In this document: one piece after another, positions 7,313-15,928 of the stretch
Position numbering within the stretch: position 1 is the first letter of the stretch
Layout of the letters: each line of letters begins with the position of its first letter
NCBI GenBank assembly: GCA_964527775.1
Contig: CAZGQS010000016.1
Coordinates: forward strand, 1 to 46,133
DNA from: VMCP01 sp964527775
Lineage (GTDB): Bacteria > Bacteroidota > Bacteroidia > NS11-12g > UBA955
DNA: 46,133 bases
Direction of reading: 5' to 3'
Program-made: the position numbers and the translations under genes
The notes under the pieces: model-generated
Databases searched by the model: none
Seen by the model: the letters and a program-made list of their open reading frames with translations, nothing else
What the model was told of the DNA's origin: nothing

Positions 7313-9103
7313 CTAATCGTTCAGCTTCAGTACGGCCATGAAGGCACTTTGAGGAATTTCTACATTTCCTACTTGGCGCATGCGTTTTTTGCCTTCTTTT
7401 TGTTTTTCCAAAAGTTTACGTTTACGGCTGATGTCACCGCCGTAACACTTGGCAGTCACGTCTTTACGCAAGGCAGAGATGGTTTCACGAGCAATGATTT
7501 TAGCACCAATTCCGGCTTGAATGGCAATTTCAAATTGCTGTTTTGGAATCAAATCTTTGAGTTTTTTGCAAATCTTTTTCCCTAAATCGAAAGCGTTGTC
7601 TTTATGAATGATGGCACTCAAGGCGTCAACTTGCTTTGCATTTAAAAGAATATCCATTTTAACCAAAGTAGATTCTTGATAACCAATGGGGTGATAATCG
7701 AAACTTGCGTATCCTTTAGAAATGGTTTTTAAACGATCGTAAAAGTCAAAAACAATCTCAGCCAAGGGCATGTCAAATTTCAAATCTACTCTATCAGAGG
7801 TTAGGTAAACTTGATTTTTTAGTATACCTCGCTTGTCAAGGCACAAGCCCATTACAGGGCCAACGAACTCTGATTTTGTAATTACAGTAGCCGATATGTA
7901 AGGCTCCTCTACATAATCAATTTTATCGGGTGGCGGCAAGTCGCTCGGATTATTTACATCAATGCGCTCACCTTTGGTTGTATAGGCAATATAACTAACG
8001 TTTGGAACGGTAGTTATTACGGTCATATTGAATTCGCGTTCTAAACGTTCTTGGATGATTTCTAAGTGCAACATTCCCAAGAATCCACAGCGAAAGCCAA
8101 ATCCTAAGGCAGCAGAACTTTCTGGTTCAAAGACAATACTAGCATCGTTTAGCTGTAGTTTTTCCATAGCATCGCGAAGCTCTTCGTAGTCGTCAGTATC
8201 TACGGGGTAAATCCCGGCAAATACCATAGGTTTAACTTCCGAGAACCCTTGAATGGCTTCAGATGCGGGGTGTTTAGCATCGGTGATGGTATCACCCACT
8301 TGAACCTCTTTGGCATCTTTGATTCCAGAAATGATGTAACCCACATCTCCAGCTTTAATGACTTCCCGTGGGGTCATTTCCAATTTTAAAATACCCGTTT
8401 CATCGGCAAAATAGTCTTCGCCGGTATTCATGAATTTCACGTGTTGACCTTTGCGGATTTCTCCATCGAATACACGGTAATATGCAATGATACCTCTGAA
8501 AGGATTGAAAACAGAATCAAAAATCAACGCCTTCAAAGGGGCTTGAACATCTCCTTTGGGAGCGGGAATTCGCTCAATAATGGCTCTTAATATATCAAAA
8601 ACTCCAATGCCTGTTTTTCCACTGGCAGGAATGATTTCGTCTCGCTCGCAACCCAGAAGTTCAACGATTTCATCTTTCACCTCTTCGGGCATAGCTCCGG
8701 GAAGATCAATTTTGTTGAGTACAGGAATGATGGTCAAATCATGTTCCAAAGCCATGAAAAGGTTGGAAATGGTTTGGGCTTCAATTCCTTGGGCAGCGTC
8801 TACTATCAATAAAGCTCCTTCACAAGCAGCAATAGACCTACTGACTTCGTAACTAAAGTCTACGTGACCTGGTGTATCAATGAGGTTCAACACGTATTTC
8901 TGTCCATCCAATTCGTAATTCATCTGAATGGCATGGCTTTTAATGGTGATTCCTCGCTCACGTTCAAGGTCCATATCATCAAGTAACTGAGCTTGCATTT
9001 GACGCTTGTCTATGGTTTTGGTGTATTCCAAAAGACGGTCAGCAAGGGTACTTTTACCGTGGTCAATGTGTGCAATGATGCAGAAGTTTCTGATGTGGTT
9101 CAT
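7313..9103 (-). CDS. lepA: Elongation factor 4 (LepA)
   Basis: 596 aa, the standard length. The GTPase domain shows G1 AHIDHGKSTL (12-21), G2/G3 RERGITIKSHAI and DTPGHVDFSYEVSRS, and G4 NKIDLPGA. The LepA-specific C-terminal domain follows (GDISRKRKLLEKQKEGKKRM). It is a ribosome-dependent GTPase that can back-translocate or remodel ribosomes. A TATATTTG box lies 10 nt upstream. dprA follows on the same strand with its own promoter. Confidence 0.98.
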   Translation of the reverse strand: MNHIRNFCIIAHIDHGKSTLADRLLEYTKTIDKRQMQAQLLDDMDLERERGITIKSHAIQMNYELDGQKYVLNLIDTPGHVDFSYEVSRSIAACEGALLIVDAAQGIEAQTISNLFMALEHDLTIIPVLNKIDLPGAMPEEVKDEIVELLGCERDEIIPASGKTGIGVFDILRAIIERIPAPKGDVQAPLKALIFDSVFNPFRGIIAYYRVFDGEIRKGQHVKFMNTGEDYFADETGILKLEMTPREVIKAGDVGYIISGIKDAKEVQVGDTITDAKHPASEAIQGFSEVKPMVFAGIYPVDTDDYEELRDAMEKLQLNDASIVFEPESSAALGFGFRCGFLGMLHLEIIQERLEREFNMTVITTVPNVSYIAYTTKGERIDVNNPSDLPPPDKIDYVEEPYISATVITKSEFVGPVMGLCLDKRGILKNQVYLTSDRVDLKFDMPLAEIVFDFYDRLKTISKGYASFDYHPIGYQESTLVKMDILLNAKQVDALSAIIHKDNAFDLGKKICKKLKDLIPKQQFEIAIQAGIGAKIIARETISALRKDVTAKCYGGDISRKRKLLEKQKEGKKRMRQVGNVEIPQSAFMAVLKLND

Positions 9104-9113
9104 AAACGAACTG

Positions 9114-9121
9114 CAAATATA
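9114..9121 (-). promoter_or_regulatory. -7 box (TATATTTG) for lepA
   Basis: Exact TAnnTTTG match on the minus strand, 10 nt before the lepA ATG. Confidence 0.6.
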
Positions 9122-9139
9122 CGTGAATTCTAGGGGTTT

Positions 9140-9766
9140 TTAGGGATGATTCAAGAGCGTCCAAGTCAAAAGGTAAGGCGATTTTCGGCGGAATTGAATT
9201 TCAAATTCAAATGAAGTTCCATCTACCTGCAATTGTCCCTTAAATTGCCCTGTCTGTTCTCCTTGTAAATGCTCGAAGTCCCAAACGTTCATTTGTTCTT
9301 TGAAGTCAATTTCTTTTTGTCCGTAAGCCTTATACATGGCTTCTTTAGCTGACCAAACCAACAATATTTGTTGAATATTATCTTGGCAAAATTGCAATTC
9401 TTCGGCAGTGCAAAATTTGTGTTTTATGCGTAAAAGCTGCTCTCTCTCATGTTCAATATCTACCCCAATGCGGTGGCTATAGTGCTCTCCCCATAACAAA
9501 AGATCTTTGGTATGGCTGTAATTCATGTGTGGCATAGCGATTTCACGATTTCCCCAATAGGGTTTGCCGAATTCATCTTTGACCAAAATTTCACCCGGAT
9601 GCAACAACTCGCATGCACGTTCTATCATTTTTCTCTCCAGTTCTCGCCCCCTCAGTTCTTCAGCGGAGGAATCTAAGGAATTTGCATATTTTTGCATCAA
9701 TGCGTGGCCGTTCCACAAATGAAGCGTCTCGCCTGATTTTCCCGTCCAAGTTTCCTCTATAATCAC
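9140..9766 (-). CDS. 4'-phosphopantetheinyl transferase superfamily protein
   Basis: 208 aa. The Sfp-type signature is present: GVDIEHER (the metal-binding Asp and Glu) and LLVWSAKEAMYKAYG (Trp-Ser-x-Lys-Glu). It transfers the phosphopantetheine arm of CoA to acyl or peptidyl carrier proteins. The start is probably the GTG at 9766; no ATG precedes the conserved N-terminal part, and a TAATTTTG box lies 4 nt upstream. The start codon directly abuts the ATG of the divergent WD40 gene, so each promoter must lie in the other gene. The target carrier protein is not identifiable here. Confidence 0.88.
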   Translation of the reverse strand: MIIEETWTGKSGETLHLWNGHALMQKYANSLDSSAEELRGRELERKMIERACELLHPGEILVKDEFGKPYWGNREIAMPHMNYSHTKDLLLWGEHYSHRIGVDIEHEREQLLRIKHKFCTAEELQFCQDNIQQILLVWSAKEAMYKAYGQKEIDFKEQMNVWDFEHLQGEQTGQFKGQLQVDGTSFEFEIQFRRKSPYLLTWTLLNHP

Positions 9767-10645
9767 ATGCCAAAATTAAGATTTTCTCGACAAAATGCCT
9801 TCTTGGGACATCAACAATCGGTATATTGTTTGTCGTCAGACGGCGCCGGTGGTTTCTTTTCGGCAGGAAGTGAAGGGAAAATAGTTCATTGGCCCAGCAT
9901 TCATTCTTCTGATGGATTTTTATTTGCACAGATATCAGAGGCGGTTTTCTCCATAAAAGCAGTTTCGCCTGATTTGATTTTTGTAGGGACCCAAAGTGGT
10001 ACACTTTACCGTCTAGAAAGATCAAAAGAAGCTGTTCTCATTTCTTTGATGCAAAAAGGAATCTTCGATATTCAAATAGATCATGCTGTAAATCTTTGGA
10101 TTGCAGGCGGGAGCGGTACCCTTTTTACATTTACACAGCAACTAGAACTTCTGGGTCAACTGAAATTGTCCAAAAAATCTCTGAGAACCATCAACTTTGA
10201 TCAGCTGAATCATTGGGTGGTTGGGGCATCTGATGGACATGTTTACGGTCAATATCAAGATCCGAAACAGATCAGCGAAATGTCTGTTTTTCAATTAAAG
10301 CCAACATTAGAAAACATGTGGTTCAGTGCGGGTAGAGATGCACAAATTAGAATTTTAAATGCGTCATTTGATGAGATCAAAAAAGTCAACGCACACTGGT
10401 TTACCATTCACGCCCTGTCAACATCCCCTTCGGGAAAAATGATGGCATCTGGAAGCATGGATAAATCGATTAGAATTTGGCAGAGCCAAGATTTGGAATT
10501 GCTTTTATCTATAGGAAATAGGGCAGGGACCATTCACAAGAGCAGCGTCAATGCACTCTTATGGATGGATGAAAATACGTTGATATCCTGCAGCGACGAC
10601 GCTCAGATTTATTGTTGGAAAATCATTCAAGACTCAGATATTTAG
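9767..10645 (+). CDS. WD40 repeat protein
   Basis: 292 aa, enough for one beta-propeller. Recognisable blades include GHQQSVYCLSSDGAGG with SAGSEGKIVHW near the start, AHWFTIHALSTSPSGKM with SGSMDKSIRIW, and HKSSVNALLWMDENTL with SCSDDAQIYCW near the end; the middle blades are degenerate. No signal peptide is seen, so it is probably cytoplasmic. WD40 propellers are protein-binding scaffolds; the partner is unknown. The ATG touches the GTG of the divergent phosphopantetheinyl transferase gene, and its 3' end lies 4 bp before the promoter box of the next gene. Confidence 0.85.
   Translation: MPKLRFSRQNAFLGHQQSVYCLSSDGAGGFFSAGSEGKIVHWPSIHSSDGFLFAQISEAVFSIKAVSPDLIFVGTQSGTLYRLERSKEAVLISLMQKGIFDIQIDHAVNLWIAGGSGTLFTFTQQLELLGQLKLSKKSLRTINFDQLNHWVVGASDGHVYGQYQDPKQISEMSVFQLKPTLENMWFSAGRDAQIRILNASFDEIKKVNAHWFTIHALSTSPSGKMMASGSMDKSIRIWQSQDLELLLSIGNRAGTIHKSSVNALLWMDENTLISCSDDAQIYCWKIIQDSDI
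9771..9778 (-). promoter_or_regulatory. -7 box (TAATTTTG) for the phosphopantetheinyl transferase
   Basis: TAnnTTTG match on the minus strand, 4 nt before the GTG start. It lies inside codons 2-4 of the divergent WD40 gene, which is unusual and lowers certainty. Confidence 0.4.
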
Positions 10646-10649
10646 GTTG

Positions 10650-10657
10650 TAACTTTG
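10650..10657 (+). promoter_or_regulatory. -7 box (TAACTTTG) for the envelope protein gene
   Basis: Exact TAnnTTTG match ending 5 nt before the ATG at 10663, which favours that ATG over the in-frame start at 10612 inside the WD40 gene. Confidence 0.65.
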
Positions 10658-10662
10658 CCGAT

Positions 10663-11610
10663 ATGAAGGGGGTTCTTCTATGCCTGAGTTTTTTGTTGCA
10701 CGGCCTTATTACGGCAGTGAACTTAAAATCTGACACACTCAATCCAGCATCAAAAGACACCACAGAAACCAAACTCATTGGCGGAAGATACGTCTTTATG
10801 CAATCAGGTTATCCGGTGGAAAAAAGAACCTTGCAGTATCAGAACTTGAACGGGTTGATGAATGATTTTCAGTACGGTATATCCAACGAAATTTCAATAG
10901 CTGCGGGCATTGTACTACCATCGTTCGCATATATTGCACCTCAATATTCTACTCAAGTAGCCAAAGATCAACGTCTTGTAATTGGTGATGTGTATGGAAC
11001 AAGTTTGTTGCACATGGAAGACAATGAGTTTGACGCCAATATGCTCTATGCCGGGTACACCTACGGCGGAATACACAACCATTTTACCGTTGCTCTGGGA
11101 TATCTCACTTCCAATAAAACTCCTTCAGGAAATATTGTTTTTCAGTTAGGCGGACAAAAAAAGCTCAGCAGAAGCATCTATTTATTGGGTGAGATGTGGT
11201 ATTCCAACGGATATCAGTATAGTCCTTCAACCAGTAAGTGGAGACGCGATGCCAATGGGCAACCCCTTTTGGAGGATCCTTCTAGGCCGTTATCTTCTCC
11301 CTATGTGTTAGACTTTAAACGCTACGAATTAAACAGAAATACGCTGTATGCAAATGTGCAATTCCGTTTGATTAGTGAGAAAAATTCCAACAAGAGTTGG
11401 TCTCTCGGACTGCTTTATTACGCTAATTGGGGTGGTAACTATATCGAAGAGGGTAAATACGGCGAAACCCGAAAATTAAGCAACCTATTCGTTCTGCCTT
11501 TGCCTAGTATTAGTTTTATTCAACGTATTGGCGATTTTCGTCCCCAAGAAATCAGTCTGAAAAATACTTCATTGCCTTTACGCTCTGACAGAAAACCTTC
11601 TAAACTCTGA
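10663..11610 (+). CDS. Uncharacterised predicted outer-membrane protein
   Basis: 315 aa. The first 20 or so residues (MKGVLLCLSFLLHGLITA) look like a secretion signal. The rest is rich in aromatic residues with alternating short strands (for example NMLYAGYTYGGIHNHFTVALG, NTLYANVQFRLI, WSLGLLYYANWGG), which is typical of a small outer-membrane beta-barrel. I do not recognise a named family. The TAACTTTG box 5 nt upstream sets the start. dcd follows 27 bp later with its own promoter. Confidence 0.7.
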   Translation: MKGVLLCLSFLLHGLITAVNLKSDTLNPASKDTTETKLIGGRYVFMQSGYPVEKRTLQYQNLNGLMNDFQYGISNEISIAAGIVLPSFAYIAPQYSTQVAKDQRLVIGDVYGTSLLHMEDNEFDANMLYAGYTYGGIHNHFTVALGYLTSNKTPSGNIVFQLGGQKKLSRSIYLLGEMWYSNGYQYSPSTSKWRRDANGQPLLEDPSRPLSSPYVLDFKRYELNRNTLYANVQFRLISEKNSNKSWSLGLLYYANWGGNYIEEGKYGETRKLSNLFVLPLPSISFIQRIGDFRPQEISLKNTSLPLRSDRKPSKL

Positions 11611-11625
11611 TTTCAAATAAAATTT

Positions 11626-11633
11626 TATCTTTG
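11626..11633 (+). promoter_or_regulatory. -7 box (TATCTTTG) for dcd
   Basis: Exact TAnnTTTG match ending only 4 nt before the dcd ATG, so the transcript should be leaderless or nearly so. Confidence 0.65.
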
Positions 11634-11637
11634 CGAA

Positions 11638-12174
11638 ATGATTTTGTCTGACAAACGTATCCTTGAAGAAATTGAAAAGGGTACCATCATTGTGAAACCC
11701 TATGATCGCAACGCATTGGGTAGCAATAGTTACGATGTTCATTTGGGTCAGCATTTAGCCGTATACGAAGACGCTGAATTGGATGCGAAAAAGCACAATA
11801 CCATCAGACATTTTGATATTCCAGAAGAAGGGTTTGTACTTCAACCAGATACACTATATTTAGGAGTTACATTGGAATACACAGAAACCCATGCTCATGT
11901 TCCGTTTTTGGAAGGTAAAAGCAGCACAGGTAGATTGGGTATAGATATTCATGCTACCGCAGGGAAAGGGGATGTTGGATTTTGTGGAAATTGGACCTTG
12001 GAAATTTCAGTGAAAATGCCTGTGAGAGTCTACGCAGGAATGCCCATTGGGCAGTTAATTTATTTCCCAGTTGAAGGCGAAATATTGGTTCCCTATAATT
12101 CCAAGAAAAATGCTAAGTATAGCGGACAACCAGATCGTCCGGTGGAAAGCATGATGTGGAAGAATAAATTTTAA
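11638..12174 (+). CDS. dcd: dCTP deaminase
   Basis: 178 aa, typical length. The trimeric dUTPase-like core is clear: FLEGKSSTGRLGIDIHATAG (90-109) with the conserved Ser and Arg99, and GNWTLEI with the catalytic Glu122. It deaminates dCTP to dUTP on the route to dTTP. I cannot exclude a bifunctional dCTP deaminase/dUTPase. The gene has its own promoter; its stop overlaps that of the convergent YkgJ-type gene by 4 bp. Confidence 0.93.
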   Translation: MILSDKRILEEIEKGTIIVKPYDRNALGSNSYDVHLGQHLAVYEDAELDAKKHNTIRHFDIPEEGFVLQPDTLYLGVTLEYTETHAHVPFLEGKSSTGRLGIDIHATAGKGDVGFCGNWTLEISVKMPVRVYAGMPIGQLIYFPVEGEILVPYNSKKNAKYSGQPDRPVESMMWKNKF

Positions 12175-12659
12175 TTCAACTGTTTTAGTCGTTCAGCAAT
12201 TTGATAAACGGCTGGACAAATCAATACATTATTTGGTATCAAGTGCAGGTGAGTATGCATTTTGCGTTGATTGGTATGGGGGAATTCTCTACAAGCCTTT
12301 GGACGGTCATCGTAAACAGAACAAGAATTATCATCGTTCAAAAACGGGCAAGGCGTTGATTTCATGGCGTAAAGTCCATCGGAATCTAAAAACAAATAGG
12401 TCTGTACAAAATCTTTTTCCCTCATTTTTAATGCACCACTCAACCTCTCTATGTCTTTTTCAAACAGCATGGGACTAGTAGTTTTACAGCAGTTTCCGCA
12501 GGTAAGACAGTCAATGTTTTCGAAAACTTGTTCGTGTTGTTCTTCAAACCACTGATCTAAATTTTTAGGAGGATGAGCTTTTACTTTTTTCAAAGTGGAC
12601 AATACCTGAGTTTTGATTTTTCGGTATTTCTGCTTGAGCTCCTCGGTGATGGAAATCAT
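12171..12659 (-). CDS. YkgJ-family cysteine cluster protein
   Basis: 162 aa. The motif CLTCGNCCKTT, then PCPFL, a further Cys, and SVYDDRPKACREFP define the YkgJ/UPF0153 family, predicted to bind zinc or an iron-sulfur cluster. Its function is unknown. It is the last gene of the rpsP operon, 6 bp after the pseudouridine synthase, and its stop overlaps that of convergent dcd by 4 bp. Confidence 0.88.
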   Translation of the reverse strand: MISITEELKQKYRKIKTQVLSTLKKVKAHPPKNLDQWFEEQHEQVFENIDCLTCGNCCKTTSPMLFEKDIERLSGALKMREKDFVQTYLFLDSDGLYAMKSTPCPFLNDDNSCSVYDDRPKACREFPHTNQRKMHTHLHLIPNNVLICPAVYQIAERLKQLN

Positions 12660-12665
12660 GGTTTT

Positions 12666-13376
12666 TTAACGGTCGTATTTGTCTAAAAGCTTCAAGAATA
12701 CACCAAAATCATTGGGGTATTCTGCTGTGATTGAAACGGTTTGTCCCTCAAGGTCTTTAAAAATCAATTCTCTAGCGTGCAGGGCAAAACGTTGAATCAA
12801 GGGTCTATCTTCTCCAGATACTTTGCGTTTCACCAAAGAGAGCATGGGTGTTTTGCTACCGTACAATTCATCGGCAGCAATTTTCGCATTTTGTGAAGAC
12901 AAGTGTACCCTAATTTGATGGAGTCTACCTGTTTTGGGTCTGCACTCTAATAGGGTAAAATGTCTGAAGGTTTCTAAAGTTTGAAAATGAGTCTGAGCGA
13001 GTTTGCCAAATTGTTTATCAATTTTGATGTTGTTCAAATTGTCTGTGTTGATGGGAAGATCAACCCAAAAGTCTTGAAATTCAACGACACCATCTACTAT
13101 GGCATGATAGATTTTTTCTATTTGCCGTTTTTCAAATTGAATGGAAACATGCCTGTATGTTTCAGCATCTTTTGCAATCAATAAAGCACCGGATGTTTCT
13201 CTATCAATTCTGTGGCAAAGTATACTTTCTGGCCAGCGTTTTCTAGACCATTCCAAAACAGATTCGGCCGTATATTTACCTCTTTCGGGGAGGCTAGGCA
13301 CATAAGGTGGCTTGTTGATTGCTACCCAATGATCGGTTTCAGCAATGATGGTGATATGTAGTTTTTTACCGTTCAA
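12666..13376 (-). CDS. RluA-family pseudouridine synthase
   Basis: 236 aa. The catalytic block CHRIDRETSGALLIAK carries the essential Asp, and GRLHQIRVHL is the second family motif. There is no S4 domain, so the specificity (rRNA or tRNA position) cannot be told. The start is a TTG at 13376: there is no in-frame ATG nearby, an in-frame TAA lies just upstream, and it sits 5 bp after the exonuclease stop. It fits an operon of RNA-modification and translation genes. Confidence 0.88.
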   Translation of the reverse strand: MNGKKLHITIIAETDHWVAINKPPYVPSLPERGKYTAESVLEWSRKRWPESILCHRIDRETSGALLIAKDAETYRHVSIQFEKRQIEKIYHAIVDGVVEFQDFWVDLPINTDNLNNIKIDKQFGKLAQTHFQTLETFRHFTLLECRPKTGRLHQIRVHLSSQNAKIAADELYGSKTPMLSLVKRKVSGEDRPLIQRFALHARELIFKDLEGQTVSITAEYPNDFGVFLKLLDKYDR

Positions 13377-13381
13377 TGTGT

Positions 13382-14149
13382 TTATTTATTCATCATGTTT
13401 AGTCTGATTTTGGTGAGTACGCGCTTAGTTTGAAGCGGGAAATCACCGTCCATCATCCAATTGTAATAACTTGGTTCACTGCGCAATACACTTTCAATGG
13501 TCTTGCCCTTGTGTTTTCCAAAATTAAATACAGCTTCTTTCTTTTGATTGTATACAAATCTACCTGCCAAATCTACGGCATTATCTGTTGAGCTGAATTC
13601 ATGAAGTCCCTTTACGTCAGCTGGAAGATTGTCGTATTTTTCAATTTGAGCTTTGAGTACTTTCCATGTTGCAATGGTATCTACTTCTGCTGAATGTGCT
13701 CCTTCAAGGTCTTCATTTACGTAGAACTTTACAGCAGCTGTTAAGTTGCGGGGTTCCATTTTATGAAAAATGCGTTGCACATCAACAAATTTTCTATTTT
13801 CGATATCAAAATCTATTTCCGCCCGGTAAAATTCTTCAACCATCAACGGGAAATCGAATTTATTGGAGTTGAATCCCCCGAAATCACACAGTTTCAAAAA
13901 CTCATTCAATTCAGGAGCTAGCTGTTTGAAATAAGGTTTGTCAGCAACATCCGCGTCATAAATGCCGTGAATTTCACTGACTTCCTTGGGGATGGGAATT
14001 CCCGGATTTACTCTAAAGGTTCTCAATTCCTCGTCTTCGTTGGGGAAAATTTTCAAAAGAGAGATTTCAACAATGCGATCATGATTGATGTTGATACCGG
14101 TAGTTTCAAGGTCAAAAATGACCAACGGACGGGTAAGTTTAAGTTTCAT
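13382..14149 (-). CDS. 3'-5' exonuclease, DnaQ-like
   Basis: 255 aa. Exo I (VIFDLETTGI) is near residue 10, and a later block with HSAEVDTIATWKVL fits Exo III. After the nuclease domain (about 1-175) comes a C-terminal part with FNFGKHKGKTIESVL and YYNWMM, a small domain seen fused to exonuclease-X-type nucleases. It is likely a DNA repair or RNA/DNA processing nuclease rather than the replicative epsilon subunit. It lies 5 bp after trmD in the rpsP operon. Confidence 0.88.
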   Translation of the reverse strand: MKLKLTRPLVIFDLETTGININHDRIVEISLLKIFPNEDEELRTFRVNPGIPIPKEVSEIHGIYDADVADKPYFKQLAPELNEFLKLCDFGGFNSNKFDFPLMVEEFYRAEIDFDIENRKFVDVQRIFHKMEPRNLTAAVKFYVNEDLEGAHSAEVDTIATWKVLKAQIEKYDNLPADVKGLHEFSSTDNAVDLAGRFVYNQKKEAVFNFGKHKGKTIESVLRSEPSYYNWMMDGDFPLQTKRVLTKIRLNMMNK

Positions 14150-14154
14150 TAGGG

Positions 14155-14835
14155 TTATTCGTCGTTAAGTAAATCGGGTCTAAGTTGTTGAGTACGCTCA
14201 ATACTTTGATCCAATCTCCATTCTTCTATTTTTTTATGATTGCCACTCAATAATACTTCTGGCACTTTCATATCATGAAAGATTTCAGGTCGAGTGAAAA
14301 GGGGAGGAGCCAGTAAATTATCTTGAAAAGAATCACTCAAAGCGCTTTCTTCGTTTCCAATAACACCGGGAATCAATCTGACTACAGCATCTGTGATGGC
14401 AGCCGCAGCAATTTCACCGCCAGACAATACAAAATCTCCCAACGAAATTTCAAGATTCACGTATTCATCTCTGATACGTTGATCTATTCCTTTGTAATGT
14501 CCACAGATAATCATAAAATTCCCTCCAATACTCAATTGGTTGGCCAAAGGTTGATTGAAAGGTTTCCCGTCTGGGGTGGTATAGATGATGAATTGATAAT
14601 CTCTTTCAGACTTTAATTTTTCAATCACAGTTGACAGAGGCTCACACATGAGTACCATTCCGGCGCCGCCGCCAAAGGGGTAATCATCAATTTGGCGGTA
14701 TTTACCAATTCCGTATTCATGGAGGTTATGCACCACTATTTCAGCAAGCCCTTTTTCTTGGGCCTTTTTGGGGATGCTGTGATTCAGCGGTCCATGCAAT
14801 AGTTCGGGAACAGCAGATATGATATCAATCCTCAT
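14155..14835 (-). CDS. trmD: tRNA (guanine-37-N1)-methyltransferase
   Basis: 226 aa. The start MRIDIISAVPELL, the DDYPFGGGAGMVL block and the trefoil-knot SAM site (GDFVLSGGEIAAAAITDAV) are all intact. TrmD makes m1G37 in tRNAs and prevents +1 frameshifting. It overlaps rimM by 11 bp within the classic rpsP-rimM-trmD order. rplS, which often follows, is replaced here by an exonuclease gene. Confidence 0.97.
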   Translation of the reverse strand: MRIDIISAVPELLHGPLNHSIPKKAQEKGLAEIVVHNLHEYGIGKYRQIDDYPFGGGAGMVLMCEPLSTVIEKLKSERDYQFIIYTTPDGKPFNQPLANQLSIGGNFMIICGHYKGIDQRIRDEYVNLEISLGDFVLSGGEIAAAAITDAVVRLIPGVIGNEESALSDSFQDNLLAPPLFTRPEIFHDMKVPEVLLSGNHKKIEEWRLDQSIERTQQLRPDLLNDE

Positions 14836-15343
14836 GATTTTCAGGATCTACCAAACCATCGGGTAAATCCATGTGCAAAGTTCGGTCATTCTCATTGATT
14901 TGAATAATCCATTCTTCCACAAAAGGGATTAATATTTTGCGATTTTCGCAAATGATGTTCATCATGATTTGCCCGGGATAATCTTCGAGAGAATCGATTT
15001 GCCCAATTTTAGTTCCGTCTTGAGAAACTAGTTGAAATCCATTGATTTGAAATTGAGGTGGCACATCGTCAACGGTATTTTGGTCTAAACCTACCGTCAG
15101 TCCCAAGATTTCATCTGCTTGACTTTCAGAATCTATAAACTGAAGTTTAACAATTTCGAGAGACTTGCTCATTTCTTCAATGAGAAAGGGGACTCCTTTT
15201 TCGTTGATTAAAACGTAAAGGTAGTCCCCCGGTTCAGGGATGAGGTCATCATCATCCCAAAGAATATTAAGACTGCCTTTGTAACCGTGTTTAGAGGTTA
15301 TTCGCCCAATTGGAATGATTGGAGGAGGCAGTATCTGGGTCAT
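14825..15343 (-). CDS. rimM: Ribosome maturation factor RimM
   Basis: 172 aa with the usual two parts: an N-terminal beta-barrel (IPIGRITSKHGYKGSLNI) and a C-terminal PRC-barrel (IGQIDSLEDYPGQIMMNI, ILIPFVEEWI). It helps mature the 30S head with protein S19. Its ATG shares one base with the rpsP stop (TAATG), and its 3' end overlaps trmD by 11 bp, so translational coupling is likely. Confidence 0.95.
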   Translation of the reverse strand: MTQILPPPIIPIGRITSKHGYKGSLNILWDDDDLIPEPGDYLYVLINEKGVPFLIEEMSKSLEIVKLQFIDSESQADEILGLTVGLDQNTVDDVPPQFQINGFQLVSQDGTKIGQIDSLEDYPGQIMMNIICENRKILIPFVEEWIIQINENDRTLHMDLPDGLVDPENHED

Positions 15344-15909
15344 TATTCTGCGCTTTCTTCAGCAGGAGCATCAGCACCTTCTGTGGTAGCGTCATCTGCA
15401 GCAACTTCTTCAGTAGCTTCTTCTGCAACCGGGTTAGCAGCTGCTTCAGCTTCTGCTAATTTAGCTTGCAATTTAGCCGCATATTCTTCTTTGCGTTTAA
15501 CCTCAGCGGCTAGAGCTGCTGCACGTTGGTCAGCTGCTGCTTGGCTAAGTCCATCGCGTTTAGCTTGAACTTTACCTTCTTTTTCAGTTAACCACTCGTT
15601 GAAGCGCTGATCAGCAACATCTTGTGTAATTGCACCTTTGTTAACACCCACTTGAAGGTGTTTCTTGTATGCAGCTCCTTTGTAAGAAAGGATAGCACGC
15701 GCGGTGTCAGTAGGTTGAGCACCTTTCAACAACCAATCTACAGCCTTATCAAGGTCAAGAATGATGGTTGCAGGGTTGCTAATGGGGTTGTAAGTACCGA
15801 TTTTCTCGATGAATCTACCGTCGCGAGGAGATCTCTGATCTGCTACAACGATGTGATAGAAAGCTCTTTTCTTTCTACCGTGTCTTTGCAATCTAATTTT
15901 GGTTGCCAT
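15343..15909 (-). CDS. rpsP: 30S ribosomal protein bS16, extended
   Basis: 188 aa, against about 80-90 in E. coli. The S16 core is at residues 1-90 (MATKIRLQRHGRKKRAFYH, RDGRFIEKIGTYNP). A charged, Ala/Glu/Lys-rich tail follows from about 90, probably helical to 155 and then acidic and low-complexity. Such tails occur in Bacteroidota S16 as far as I recall. It heads the operon; a TATCTTTG box lies about 60 nt upstream, leaving a leader long enough for regulation. Confidence 0.96.
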   Translation of the reverse strand: MATKIRLQRHGRKKRAFYHIVVADQRSPRDGRFIEKIGTYNPISNPATIILDLDKAVDWLLKGAQPTDTARAILSYKGAAYKKHLQVGVNKGAITQDVADQRFNEWLTEKEGKVQAKRDGLSQAAADQRAAALAAEVKRKEEYAAKLQAKLAEAEAAANPVAEEATEEVAADDATTEGADAPAEESAE

Positions 15910-15928
15910 AAGTTTACTCTTTCTTCTA

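Noticed and set aside
15287..15568. Ala/Ser-rich plus-strand frame opposite rpsP
   Set aside because: It is the antisense shadow of the low-complexity S16 tail; composition is explained by that gene.
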